NCBI RefSeq assembly: GCF_051414135.1
Contig: NZ_JBLKOA010000001.1
Coordinates: 248,001 to 312,000, forward strand
DNA: 64,000 nucleotides
Origin: Halovenus halobia
Lineage (GTDB): Archaea > Halobacteriota > Halobacteria > Halobacteriales > Haloarculaceae
Reading direction: 5' to 3'
The notes under the pieces were generated by a model. It saw only the letters and a program-made list of their open reading frames with translations. It was not told the DNA's origin and did not search any database. This document shows, piece by piece, positions 8,853 through 16,700 of this stretch. Position numbers and translations under genes: made by a program. The stretch's first letter is position 1; the number at the start of each line of letters is the position of its first letter.

Positions 8853-9404
8853 GTGACCGTATCACGAAGGGCCGGTGTGACAGGGAGCGACCGGACAGCG
8901 ATCCTCGGCGGGACGTTTACACCGATTCACAACGGGCATCGAGCGCTCTTGCACAAGGCATTCCAGACGGCCACACACGACGGCTCCGGCGATGGCCACG
9001 TCATTATCGGGCTCACGTCTTCGGACCTGGCGACCGAAACCCGAGACTCGGCCGGCCACGCCAAGCGACTGGGGACCTACGAGGACCGCCACGCGGAACT
9101 GCAGCGAGAACTCGATATTCTCGTGGACACGTACACAGCGTCGTACGAGATCGTCAAACTCGAAGACACGTACGGTCCCGCGGCCACACGACCAGACGCT
9201 GACGCGCTCATTGTTTCTCCGGAAGCCAAAGCCCAGCGCCGTGCAAACGAACTCAACGAGGAACGGATTGAGCGGGGGCTAGATAGGCTGGAAATTCATA
9301 CGGCACCATTCGTCGTCGCCGAGGACGGCACGCGGATCAGTAGTACGCGGATCAGAAACGGGGAAATCGACCCCGATGGCCGTATTCTCGACAAGGAATC
9401 CTAG
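8853..9404 (+). CDS. coaD: Phosphopantetheine adenylyltransferase, archaeal type
   Basis: 183 residues from the GTG at 8853; a second GTG at 8877 would give 175 residues and fits better with a TATA-like cgtata ~27 bp upstream. Nucleotidyltransferase motifs are present: GGTFTPIHNGHRAL (the (T/H)xGH motif) and ISSTRIRNGEID (ISSTxxR motif). The enzyme transfers AMP to 4'-phosphopantetheine in CoA synthesis. The stop overlaps the stop of the convergent flavoprotein gene by 4 bp. Confidence 0.85.
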   Translation: MTVSRRAGVTGSDRTAILGGTFTPIHNGHRALLHKAFQTATHDGSGDGHVIIGLTSSDLATETRDSAGHAKRLGTYEDRHAELQRELDILVDTYTASYEIVKLEDTYGPAATRPDADALIVSPEAKAQRRANELNEERIERGLDRLEIHTAPFVVAEDGTRISSTRIRNGEIDPDGRILDKES

Positions 9405-10759
9405 ACCGAGTACTCGGACTCCCGGAACTGGACGTAGCCGTTGTTTCTGAACTGGCGCTTGGTTCGCTTGTAGCCGTACAGCAGTTTGAATCCGGTCAAT
9501 CCTGCACGAATCGTACTTCGCCAGTTGTACTCCCCGCGGTTGACCATCGTCGCTGCCGCGCCGAAGGCTCGGTCCCAGTCACTCGGCTGGTACCCTCCGA
9601 CGAGTTCGGCCATCGTTACGTTGCGGCGGAACTCGGTTCCCAGCGCGTCCTGCCACTCGCGGTTGTAGCCGCTCAGGTCTCCTTCGCCCGCGAGTCTGCC
9701 GGCGATCTTTCCGGTTCTGACGGCAACGTGGTCGCCGCCCTCGTGGAAGGCCGAGGTGCCGCCCATTGCGCCGCCGACCACCGCAATTCCCGCGTCGGTT
9801 GGTGACTCGATGGGTCGGGTCGAGGAGATTGGGTACGTCTCGGTGCCCGTTCGTTTGCCCCGGTCTTCGGCCAGCGGGAAGTCTGCAACATCGTAACCGG
9901 GATACTCCCGCTCGATCAGTCGCTCGATGTACGTCTTGCCCTGTGGAATCTGCGTGTCGTCCTCGCGGAGCAGCTCCCAGATTCGGGTGTCGTAATCGTC
10001 GATATCCAGCCCGATGGGCATCGTCAGGCCGATTCGGGCAACCTGACCGTCGTTCGGGAAGACCCACGGATAGGCAGTGTGGCCCGGCATCAGTCCCCAC
10101 CAGAACTTCAGCCGACCGGGTTCGTACAGCTCCTCGGGTACCTCGCGGTGCTCCTGATAGGCGATGTGGTTCACTTCGGTCGGGTTGAGCACGTCCTCGA
10201 TAACCCGGTCAGTTGTGAACTGGTCCAGTGCTTTGGTCGTGACCGTCCGCTGTGGACCGTCCGCGAGAATCAGGTGCTCTGCGGTCACCGCTTCGCCGTT
10301 CGACAGCGTTAGTGTATGTTCGTGACCGCTCCCGTTGACCGTGCTCTCGACACTGGTGACGCTATCACCAAGGTGATAGTTCGCGCCCGCGTTCTCGGCG
10401 CGGTCACGGAGCCAGTCGTCGAACTTTGCCCGGTGAAAGGCCAGCCCGAACTCGGGGTAGCTCGCGTCGATACCCGTCTCGTCCATCTGGAACTTCTCTG
10501 ACGGGCCGATGAAGTCTGCGCCATCCAGCGAGCGTAAAATCACGTCGTCAGGGATTTCGCCCGGTTCGAAACCCATGAGGTCGATCCAGTAATCGAGCAG
10601 GCCGGCCGCGTCAGTCGAGTCGGGTCCCAACCCCTCGCGGTCTTCGCGTGGGACTCCCTTCTCGATGACGAGCGCGTTCGCGTCCGCCGACGCGGCTGCC
10701 GCTGCCGCGGACATCCCGGCGGGGCCACCACCAACGATCGCAACGTCGACACGCTCCAT
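9401..10759 (-). CDS. FAD-dependent geranylgeranyl-reductase family oxidoreductase
   Basis: 452 residues. An N-terminal dinucleotide-binding motif IVGGGPAGMSAAAAA (residues 8-22) and a C-terminal FAD motif around GIAVVGGAMGGTSAFHEGG are visible, as in the digeranylgeranylglycerophospholipid reductase/lycopene cyclase-like flavoprotein group. FWWGLMPGHTAYPWVFP resembles the family's substrate-cavity region. Members saturate isoprenoid chains of archaeal lipids or quinones; the substrate here is not known. Upstream lies the TnpB element. Confidence 0.82.
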   Translation of the reverse strand: MERVDVAIVGGGPAGMSAAAAAASADANALVIEKGVPREDREGLGPDSTDAAGLLDYWIDLMGFEPGEIPDDVILRSLDGADFIGPSEKFQMDETGIDASYPEFGLAFHRAKFDDWLRDRAENAGANYHLGDSVTSVESTVNGSGHEHTLTLSNGEAVTAEHLILADGPQRTVTTKALDQFTTDRVIEDVLNPTEVNHIAYQEHREVPEELYEPGRLKFWWGLMPGHTAYPWVFPNDGQVARIGLTMPIGLDIDDYDTRIWELLREDDTQIPQGKTYIERLIEREYPGYDVADFPLAEDRGKRTGTETYPISSTRPIESPTDAGIAVVGGAMGGTSAFHEGGDHVAVRTGKIAGRLAGEGDLSGYNREWQDALGTEFRRNVTMAELVGGYQPSDWDRAFGAAATMVNRGEYNWRSTIRAGLTGFKLLYGYKRTKRQFRNNGYVQFRESEYSV

Positions 10760-10843
10760 ACCTGTAGGCCAGCCACTCGGTGCTTAAATCCACTGCTATC
10801 TTGATTCAGCGAGAGAATCTCGCCCTTCCCGTGAGGGATGAGT

Positions 10844-10934
10844 GTTCCGACGCTTAGTCGGAACCGCGGACCGAACAGGGCGTTGACAAATCGCGGAGCG
10901 ATTTATTAGCACACCAGAAATCAGAGATTTCTGG
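10844..10934 (+). repeat. Three consecutive perfect hairpins upstream of tnpB
   Basis: Three short-loop inverted repeats occur in 91 bp: arms 10844-10851/10857-10864 (gttccgac/gtcggaac, 5-nt loop), 10888-10894/10898-10904 (aaatcgc/gcgattt, 3-nt loop) and 10914-10922/10926-10934 (ccagaaatc/gatttctgg, 3-nt loop). No gene fits 10760-11043. The hairpins may mark the left part of the TnpB element or an independent structured RNA; IS200/IS605-type ends carry hairpins, but I cannot fix the boundary. Confidence 0.6.
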
Positions 10935-11043
10935 GGACGGGAGTGAATCGCGTAAGCTCCGACACCCAGCCGACATTGTTTCTCATAGCAGGATATTCAC
11001 TTCGACCCGAAAAATTAAGTCATTGTGATGTCATAGGCTATGT

Positions 11044-12300
11044 ATGGTGGATTTGGTCACAACGCGCACCATTACAGTGGCACTCACCAACGACCGTGAG
11101 GGTGTCGTGTGTGACCTCGATTCACTCGCTCGTTCCGGAAGTAAAATCTGGAACGTTGCGCGGTGGACCACTGGCCGCATCTGGGACGAAACGGGTGAAA
11201 TACCCGAGGAAGGGCCACTCAAGTCCTACATGAAGAACCAATCGTGCTGGAAAGATTTGAACGCCCAATCAAGCCAGGCAATCGTTGAAGAATTGGCTGG
11301 CGCTTTCCAGTCCTGGTTCGAACAAGACAACCCCAATGCCAACCCACCAGGCTACCGCAAACACGGCGACCAACGACCACGTTCAACAATCACGTTCAAA
11401 GAAGACGGTTTTAAGCTCGATACGAAACACCAGCAGGTCCGGCTGTCGAAAGGCAAGAACCTGAAAGATGGGTGGAGTGACTTCATTCTCTGCGAATACG
11501 ATACCGGTCCAGACGCAGACCTGACTGCCGGAGAAGACGTACAACAGGTCCGCATCGTCTGGAATGGTGAGCAGTGGGAACTGCACTTTGTCTGTAAAGT
11601 TGCCATTGACGCCACTGACTTGTCTGGCGAGAAGACTGCTGGTGTTGACCTCGGTATCTGCAACACTGCGGCTGTCTCTGTTGGTGACGAGACGCTGTTG
11701 TATCCGGGGAACGCCTTGAAGGAGGACGCCCACTACTTCCGCCAGGAAGAATACGACACGGAAGGCGAAACCGGTCATAGCACCCATGCTGAGTGGGCGC
11801 GTCAGAAGAAATCAAGCCGGCAGACCCACTTCTTGCACGCACTCTCGAAAGACATCGTTGAGCAATGTGCAGACCGTGGCGTGGAGACGATAGCGGTTGG
11901 ACATCCGAAGGACATTCGTGCGGATGAAGACTGGGGTCGCCACGGGAACAAGCGTCTGCATGACTGGGCGTTTGACACCGTTCTGAGTCACATCGAGTAC
12001 AAGGCCGAGGAACGTGGTATCGAGGTAGAGCGGGTTGACGAGTACAAGTTGGCCACGTCGATAACCTGCTGTGCGTGTGGGATGAAAGCCGATTCGAACC
12101 GTGTCAAGCGTGGATTGTACGTGTGTGAGAACTGCGAACTGGTCGCTAACAGCGACTTGAACGCGGCGGAGAATATGCGACAGACGGTAACTCCGAATCC
12201 TGCACAGGATAGGAGTAACGGCTGTCTGGCCCAGCCATCGGTGCGCCTGTTCGACAAATCCACGGGGCGAGTCGCCCCACAAGAACAGGTCTGCCCGTAG
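11044..12300 (+). CDS. tnpB: TnpB (IS200/IS605 OrfB) RNA-guided nuclease family
   Basis: 418 residues. The N-terminal domain is followed by RuvC-I GVDLGICNTAAV (Asp202), a zinc finger (TCCACGMK and YVCENCEL, about residues 342-365) and RuvC-III NSDLNAAENM. The RuvC-II site reads AVGHPKDIR, with His287 where relatives have an acidic residue (GDLxGIR), so cleavage activity is uncertain. TnpB proteins use an omega RNA from the element's right end to cut DNA and favour retention of the element. A run of CDS overlapping the 3' RNA is usual. Confidence 0.9.
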   Translation: MVDLVTTRTITVALTNDREGVVCDLDSLARSGSKIWNVARWTTGRIWDETGEIPEEGPLKSYMKNQSCWKDLNAQSSQAIVEELAGAFQSWFEQDNPNANPPGYRKHGDQRPRSTITFKEDGFKLDTKHQQVRLSKGKNLKDGWSDFILCEYDTGPDADLTAGEDVQQVRIVWNGEQWELHFVCKVAIDATDLSGEKTAGVDLGICNTAAVSVGDETLLYPGNALKEDAHYFRQEEYDTEGETGHSTHAEWARQKKSSRQTHFLHALSKDIVEQCADRGVETIAVGHPKDIRADEDWGRHGNKRLHDWAFDTVLSHIEYKAEERGIEVERVDEYKLATSITCCACGMKADSNRVKRGLYVCENCELVANSDLNAAENMRQTVTPNPAQDRSNGCLAQPSVRLFDKSTGRVAPQEQVCP

Positions 12301-12340
12301 ACCAGCAAATATCCCAACGCTGGCGGTGCGGTTCGGGAAG

Positions 12341-12407
12341 CCTCGCCGTCGTCGGGCTACGCCCGACTGCTTGAGGGAGCTTCGCTCCCTCTCCGTTCAC
12401 GGCGAGG
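12341..12407 (+). ncRNA. Candidate omega RNA 3' scaffold (branched hairpin)
   Basis: An outer stem cctcgccgt (12341-12349)/acggcgagg (12399-12407) encloses two perfect hairpins: gtcgggc/gcccgac (12351-12357/12361-12367, loop tac) and gagggagc/gctccctc (12373-12380/12384-12391, loop ttc). This three-way junction at the element's right end, just after tnpB and in the same direction, is where TnpB guide RNAs end. The scaffold probably starts inside the 3' part of tnpB, and the guide would be the flanking DNA after ~12412. Confidence 0.75.
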
Positions 12408-12468
12408 AGGAGGTCACCCGTTCCGAGTGGACGGTAGCTTCTTGCGCTCCGGGTCCAACGACTCCAGT

Positions 12469-12963
12469 ATGAGTCTCATCGTCCCCTTCGACAACTCTCC
12501 ACTCGCTAAAGCGGCGCTCGTCCGCGCACGACAGTTCGACCAGATCCTCGAGGAGGGGGTCATCGTGGTGAGTGTCATCCCGGCTCAGAACGCGGAGTAC
12601 GCCCGTGAGCGCGGCTGGATTGGTGAAGATGAACCCTTCGACGGCGAGCAAATCGTGGCAACACTGCGTGAGGCCGTCGAGGCGGTCGCTCCCGACGCCG
12701 AGTTCGAGTACATCACTGTCGACCGCTTTGCGCCACACGGGGTGATCGGCAACAAGATACGGAAGTTCGCCCGAAACAACGGGGCAACAATCGTCTTTCT
12801 AGGCAGTCAGAATGCCGGCCGAATCGTTCGCTCGACCAGCGTCGGAGCGAGTGTTGTCACGGACCGGAGCTACGATACGATGGTGGTTTCGGGTGCCCAG
12901 CTACCGGAGATTCCGAAACTCGAGGAGAAACTCCCGGTAAAAGAACTTCTAGAAACCGACTGA
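12469..12963 (+). CDS. Universal stress protein (UspA) family
   Basis: 164 residues from ATG 12469 (MSLIVPFDNSPLAKAALVRA), chosen because beta strand 1 starts at residue 2; an upstream in-frame start at 12427 would run into the region next to the IS end. The C-terminal ATP-loop region is degenerate: FLGSQNAGRIVRSTSVGASV resembles G-2x-G-9x-G(S/T) without matching exactly. The TnpB element ends about 55 bp upstream, so the native promoter may be shortened or replaced. Confidence 0.8.
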   Translation: MSLIVPFDNSPLAKAALVRARQFDQILEEGVIVVSVIPAQNAEYARERGWIGEDEPFDGEQIVATLREAVEAVAPDAEFEYITVDRFAPHGVIGNKIRKFARNNGATIVFLGSQNAGRIVRSTSVGASVVTDRSYDTMVVSGAQLPEIPKLEEKLPVKELLETD

Positions 12964-12984
12964 GAAGCGACGGGACGAACCAAT

Positions 12985-13587
12985 TCACTGCAGTTGTGGC
13001 GCAGCGGGAGCGTTGCTGTCTCCAGCGACGCCTTGCAGCGACTGGAACGCTGTTTCCCAGTCGAGTTGCCTGCCTTCGAGAATCGAGTTTGCGTCCGCTT
13101 GCTTCCGTTCAGCCTGCTCGCGGAGTCGAAGATACTCCTCGACGGTTTCGAGTTGGTCGCGTGGCGCTCTCGTCTCTGCACGACCAACGGTCGCACTGAC
13201 GGCGAAATACTCAGAGAGCGCACTCTGGTAGAGACGCTGGGTTGCAATCTGCTCGACAGTCGAGACGAGTGTCTCGCGGTCGGCGGGTTTTTGAACGTAG
13301 TCGTCAACCGGCGAGTCTGAGATATCGAATTCCCGTCGCTCGGAACTGACCATCACAATCTGGCAATCGTATCCCTCCGAGCGGATTTCTGTTGCCACGT
13401 CGAGCCCAGATGGGCCAGGCATGTTGCGGTCGAGCAACACAATATCAGTCTCGTTGCTAATCTGGTCGAGAGCGACCGTTCCGTTGGGCGCGGTCGATAC
13501 GCTGTACTCCCCCTCGAACCAGAGTGAATAGAGATCACGGCAGCCATCCGTATCGTCGACAATCAGCACGTCAAGTGGTCCCGTCAT
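12985..13587 (-). CDS. Response regulator with HalX domain
   Basis: 200 residues. The receiver domain (about 1-120) has the acidic pair DD at 11-12, phospho-acceptor Asp53 (VLLDRNMPG) and the conserved Lys in YVQKPADRETL. The C-terminal ~70 residues, rich in Arg/Glu/Ala (ETVEEYLRLREQAERKQADA), correspond to the haloarchaeal HalX domain. No cognate kinase is adjacent. It is convergent with the universal stress gene, with a 21-bp gap. Confidence 0.85.
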   Translation of the reverse strand: MTGPLDVLIVDDTDGCRDLYSLWFEGEYSVSTAPNGTVALDQISNETDIVLLDRNMPGPSGLDVATEIRSEGYDCQIVMVSSERREFDISDSPVDDYVQKPADRETLVSTVEQIATQRLYQSALSEYFAVSATVGRAETRAPRDQLETVEEYLRLREQAERKQADANSILEGRQLDWETAFQSLQGVAGDSNAPAAPQLQ

Positions 13588-13955
13588 CTATCTTATCGTA
13601 GTAATGCATTCCTACTTAATCACCCCTACCGTCCACAACCGTTCATACTGTTTATTATTCCGTTTTAGCCGACGAAACTCGCGGAGCGGCCGTAACGGCA
13701 AATCCGAGAGTGTGAGCAGCGAGCCCAATATTCCTGTCGCTGTGATTGAAGATACACGTCTTTCTCGGTGCGGTATCGTCGAACTGTGCCCGGGGTGACG
13801 AAGGTGATAAACCGCTGGCCAGCCACTGTCGTGATGCGTGCCCCAGTCCCCGCACGAGCCCACCCATTCGGGTGCAATGACACCGCGGTGAACCCGGGCA
13901 TGCGACATATGTGACGGCTGACGCCGTCTTGGCAATTGATGGCCCACAGGGCCAT
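13588..13955. other. Gene-poor left edge of the accessory island, hairpin-rich
   Basis: No convincing coding region is found here. Several small inverted repeats are present, including gacggc/gccgtc (13913-13918/13923-13928) and gatggccc/gggccatc (13938-13945/13949-13956), with the self-complementary caccgcggtg near 13881-13890. The last hairpin directly abuts the 75-bp direct repeat that follows. The stretch may be decayed mobile DNA or hold a structured RNA. Confidence 0.4.
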
Positions 13956-14030
13956 CCGCCCGGCACGAGGGTTAGCCGGCTGACCGGAGCACACCGCTTG
14001 GGACGATGCCGGTCGTTAGTGTTCCGGGCG
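13956..14030 (+). repeat. 75-bp direct repeat, left copy (core copy A)
   Basis: This sequence matches 24933-25007 at 73 of 75 positions by eye. Read in frame it encodes PPGTRVSRLTGAHRLGRCRS, the end of a glycosyltransferase-like gene whose longer remnant precedes the right copy. It ends with the 14-bp core tagtgttccgggcg (14017-14030) shared by all six boundary repeats. The toxin gene begins 13 bp further on. Confidence 0.85.
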
Positions 14031-14042
14031 TACACTTTCGAA

Positions 14043-14372
14043 CTACCGCAGATACATCTCCAGTGAGTCTACGACGCGATCCGCGAATTCATCAGTAACT
14101 CGGCCCTGCCACGCGACGAGGTCTTCGCTCCGGGGCGAGTGAATCGCCCACGGCGAGACGAACGACTCTCGGGGAACACCGCCCGTTTCCCAGACATCCT
14201 CCCCGAGACGAAGCGAGTCGTCGTATCCCTTCGTCGAGATAGCGACCGCGACGTGTTGCTCGTCGGCGAAGGGGTGGGAACTGTTGTTCACGACGAGCCA
14301 CGGTCGCTGGCGATCAGTGCCGAGTTTGAACGGGTCGGTACTCCTGACGACATCGCCGCGTTCCGGCTCCAT
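14043..14372 (-). CDS. Type II toxin, PemK/MazF family
   Basis: 109 residues. The N-terminus EPERGDVVRSTDP and RQRPWLVVNN are the PemK/MazF barrel start (GDVVxxxxDP...RPxLVVxN); VAVAISTKGYDDS and ESFVSPWAIHSP follow. MazF-type toxins cleave mRNA at short motifs. The partner gene upstream on the same strand (14376-14750) ends 3 bp before this start, as in toxin-antitoxin operons, although the partner is a winged helix rather than a classical MazE. Confidence 0.8.
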   Translation of the reverse strand: MEPERGDVVRSTDPFKLGTDRQRPWLVVNNSSHPFADEQHVAVAISTKGYDDSLRLGEDVWETGGVPRESFVSPWAIHSPRSEDLVAWQGRVTDEFADRVVDSLEMYLR

Positions 14373-14375
14373 CGA

Positions 14376-14750
14376 TCACTCGTCCTCGCCCGAATTCTGT
14401 TCGCTCGGATGGGGCTGGTCGGGTGCGACAGCGTCCCAACGCTCCGACTCGATTCCACCGTCGGCTTCGTCCAGCTGTTCGCTCACGTCGTGCAGATCGT
14501 ACGCTGCGGCGACCCGTTGTTCGTCCTCGGTGATTGCCCAGTACTGCCCTCGATGGCGGACGAGACCACGTTCTTTCAATCGCGTGAGCGCGGTGCCGAC
14601 CGTGTTCGGGTTCTCGTCGATGGCAGTAGCTATCTCCGACCGGGTAAACGCCGCGTCCTGGTGCGTGTGGAGGTACGTAATCACCTGTTCGGGTACGCTC
14701 GGCCCCTTCGGCAAGTCCCCCGATTCGAACTCGTCAATACTCACGGGCAT
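14376..14750 (-). CDS. Winged-helix DNA-binding protein, putative antitoxin
   Basis: 124 residues. Residues ~18-75 (VPEQVITYLHTHQDAAFTRS, EIATAIDENPNTVGTALTRL, RHRGQYWAI) form a MarR-like winged helix. The C-terminal ~45 residues are acidic and probably disordered (DEADGGIESERWDAV), consistent with an antitoxin tail that binds the toxin and represses the operon. This role is inferred from the 3-bp spacing to the PemK-like gene. The pair is enclosed by boundary repeats A and B. Confidence 0.7.
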   Translation of the reverse strand: MPVSIDEFESGDLPKGPSVPEQVITYLHTHQDAAFTRSEIATAIDENPNTVGTALTRLKERGLVRHRGQYWAITEDEQRVAAAYDLHDVSEQLDEADGGIESERWDAVAPDQPHPSEQNSGEDE

Positions 14751-14806
14751 ACTGCAAAATTAGCGTGCTTACGTAATGAATGTACTGCCGTACTTTGAGT
14801 GCGGAT

Positions 14807-15050
14807 CCACTAGTAGTTCCTCGCCCGGTAGTGTTCCGGGCGTACATTTTGAGTATACCATTAGAGTTATTTATAAATAATATCAGTAGCCGTGGCTACA
14901 ACCACTCATTGAGACAGTATCCAGCGTTGACGCCCTTTTTTGCCGTACTTGTAGGAAAGAAACCAATGATACGCTTGGTATGAGATCTGCCGGGAGTACT
15001 GATATTTGTCAGGTTTGAACGTCTGTGCTGAATACAGGGGGCGTATCTCG
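14807..15050 (+). repeat. Composite boundary repeat (core copy B)
   Basis: Starts ccactagtagttcctc, then a hairpin with arms cgcccgg (14822-14828) and ccgggcg (14836-14842) around loop tagtgtt; the core is 14829-14842. The following ~200 bp also resemble the copy at 19978-20225: an AT-rich part (ttatttataaataatat), a gagatctgccggg block (14982) and a terminal gctgaatacaggg segment (15028). The full unit is ~245 bp. No gene is seen in 14751-15182. Confidence 0.65.
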
Positions 15051-15182
15051 CGCGGTAACAGGCCACGAGTCTGAGTGCGGGAATCGGTCGGTACAAGTAG
15101 TCTATCTGAATGAGTTTCCAGTAGTGTGCCGACACTCAATCTTGCCGGAACTTATTAATCTGTCTCAATCATTTGCAAAATT

Positions 15183-15650
15183 ATGGGTGAATCTGAGCTA
15201 GATCCCCATATTGAGCGAGCGATGGAGACGTTTAATGAACACGACCTCGACCAACATATGACGGAGTTTGCCGACGGGGCGACGTTCGTCGATCCAGTTC
15301 TGGACAGCAGTGTGACTGGCGAGGACCACCGTGATTACCTGGCTGAGGTCATTGCGGCCTTCCCCGATATTCACCAAGAGATAGACCGGATACTCTGCGC
15401 TGGCGAGCCGACAGTTATCGAATCCACGTTTCGAGGGACGCACGAGGGCGAAATCGAGGGGATTCCGCCGACAGGTAATTCCGTTGCCGTCCCTCTCGTT
15501 TCCATTATCAGCGTGACCGATGATGGTATCACGTCTTGGCGGGACTACTGGGACCAGCAGACGTTCCGCGACCAGCTCGGATTGACCGTGCCTGCAGTTT
15601 TCGGACACCTGCCGAGATTCGCGCGCTGGAAACTCAGTGAAGCGCTGTGA
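15183..15650 (+). CDS. SnoaL-like / ester cyclase family protein (NTF2 fold)
   Basis: 155 residues. The alpha-beta cone fold of SnoaL-like proteins is indicated by METFNEHDLDQHMTEFADGA, AEVIAAFPDIHQEIDRILCA, ESTFRGTHEGEIEGIPPTGN and WRDYWDQQTFRDQLGL. Many such proteins are annotated ester cyclases or have no known substrate. It stands alone, preceded by the AT-rich repeat region and followed by a non-coding stretch. Location in the island suggests acquisition. Confidence 0.8.
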   Translation: MGESELDPHIERAMETFNEHDLDQHMTEFADGATFVDPVLDSSVTGEDHRDYLAEVIAAFPDIHQEIDRILCAGEPTVIESTFRGTHEGEIEGIPPTGNSVAVPLVSIISVTDDGITSWRDYWDQQTFRDQLGLTVPAVFGHLPRFARWKLSEAL

Positions 15651-15753
15651 ATTATGATTCGGCCAGGACCCTCACTTTACAGTAGCACGCGTTGAATACA
15701 CTCTCTACGTCTTGCACGCTATTTGTGACAGCAACCGTCTGGAAGGATTCGAC

Positions 15754-15779
15754 GCTGCTGAATACAAGGCGCGTATCGG
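15754..15779 (+). repeat. Short TGAATACAAGGCGCG-type motif
   Basis: gctgctgaatacaaggcgcg at 15754 resembles the ends of the composite repeats at 15025-15050 (gtgctgaatacagggggcg) and 20202-20220 (gcgctgtatacaacgcgca). It lies in the gap 15651-15884, which otherwise holds no gene. These may be remnants of terminal repeats of a lost insertion sequence; no transposase is left to confirm this. Confidence 0.4.
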
Positions 15780-15884
15780 CCAACCGTTACTTCCGACATA
15801 CGCTAACTGGTGGTCAAACGCCTTTGTGTGCCAAGCAGTAATGTAATACCACCAGTCATGTTATCAGTTATCATGGAAGTGGTC

Positions 15885-16067
15885 ATGAACCGAGTCACAG
15901 GAACAGTCCACAAACACGAGACCGGTAAGTCAGATTGTCAGACTCTCTGTGGAATTCACTATCATCTCTCACATGATAATCTCCACCCCACCACAACTGA
16001 GCAATCAAAAACCGCCATGACTGCAAGCAAATGTGGGCGTTGTTTTGACAGCGGAGGCGGATACTGA
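15885..16067 (+). CDS. Small Cys/His protein ending CGRCFDSGGGY
   Basis: 60 residues from ATG 15885 (MNRVTGTVHKHETG); ATGs at 15873 and 15858 are alternatives. It has Cys pairs DCQTLCG and KCGRC and several His (HYHLSH), suggesting a zinc-bound mini-fold. The C-terminal GRCFDxGGGY pattern looks like a conserved small haloarchaeal family, which is why I call it coding despite its size. Function unknown. Confidence 0.6.
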   Translation: MNRVTGTVHKHETGKSDCQTLCGIHYHLSHDNLHPTTTEQSKTAMTASKCGRCFDSGGGY

Positions 16068-16700
16068 AACCCCCGTGAAAAAATAGGCAGTAGCTACAGA
16101 GCAAACTCAACAGCCGATATCGCGGAGTTATTCAGCAGCTAATCCTGTCCCCCTCGCCAGCACATTACGCACATCCATGCCGCTTACTTTCGGTCAAAAT
16201 ATTCGGTAACCAATGTTGGAGCAATCACGTCAACACCGAGTATCAAAGCAGCTGTTTCCCACATCGGGGGGTTGGAGGGTGCTCAGGGGTACAAGTAATA
16301 GCATTGTCAACATCACGAAACTAGCTATTATCTTGTTTTCATGGAAAAAAAGTAATGTATCTATTAGAATTATTTGAAATAATGTAAATTACTTCAATTA
16401 TCATTCCTTTCTATGACTATTCCTTCGATATTGACCCCTCTATCGCTGTGTTTATAAAAGCAGCCGATGATGACCAGCCAGAGCGGAAGTCTGCTGGGAA
16501 GACTGACAGCTGTCAGCTTTGGATACCCTTGCTGGTTACAACGCGCATTTTCAATGATGATCGCACCCGGTGTCAGTGTCCCGCACACTAACTATCGAGG
16601 ATAGAACCCCAATACCACGACAATACGGCAGATATCTTTCTCTACAGATCTACTACAAGATACTGTATTTGGAACTACGCGGAGGTAGTTCCAATTGATA
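16068..16700. other. Long AT-rich stretch without a recognisable gene
   Basis: 633 bp between the small Cys protein and the HTH-10 regulator. A+T content is clearly higher than in the flanking core genome (for example 16310-16400). A 64-codon minus-strand frame (16394-16588) is open but shows no family pattern. A palindromic gacagctgtc at 16504-16513 and a ttacaacgcgcat segment near 16536 recall the island's mobile-element remnants. I see no promoter-gene unit here. Confidence 0.5.

Larger units (their letters stand above)
11044..12412 (+). mobile_element. IS1341-type (IS200/IS605 family) element with tnpB only
   Basis: The element carries tnpB without a Y1 transposase (TnpA), the arrangement called IS1341-type, which usually depends on a TnpA in trans or is immobile. 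The right end is placed just after the closing arm of the branched hairpin (12407), about 55 bp before the universal stress gene start. The left end is uncertain and may lie 100-230 bp upstream of tnpB, at or beyond the hairpins at 10844-10934. Confidence 0.75.

Noticed and set aside
13665..13994. Minus-strand frame at the island edge
   Set aside because: No family pattern, overlaps the direct repeat and hairpins, and other frames are equally open.
16394..16588. 64-codon minus-strand frame in AT-rich DNA
   Set aside because: No recognisable domain, no start signal, atypical composition; could be remnant DNA.
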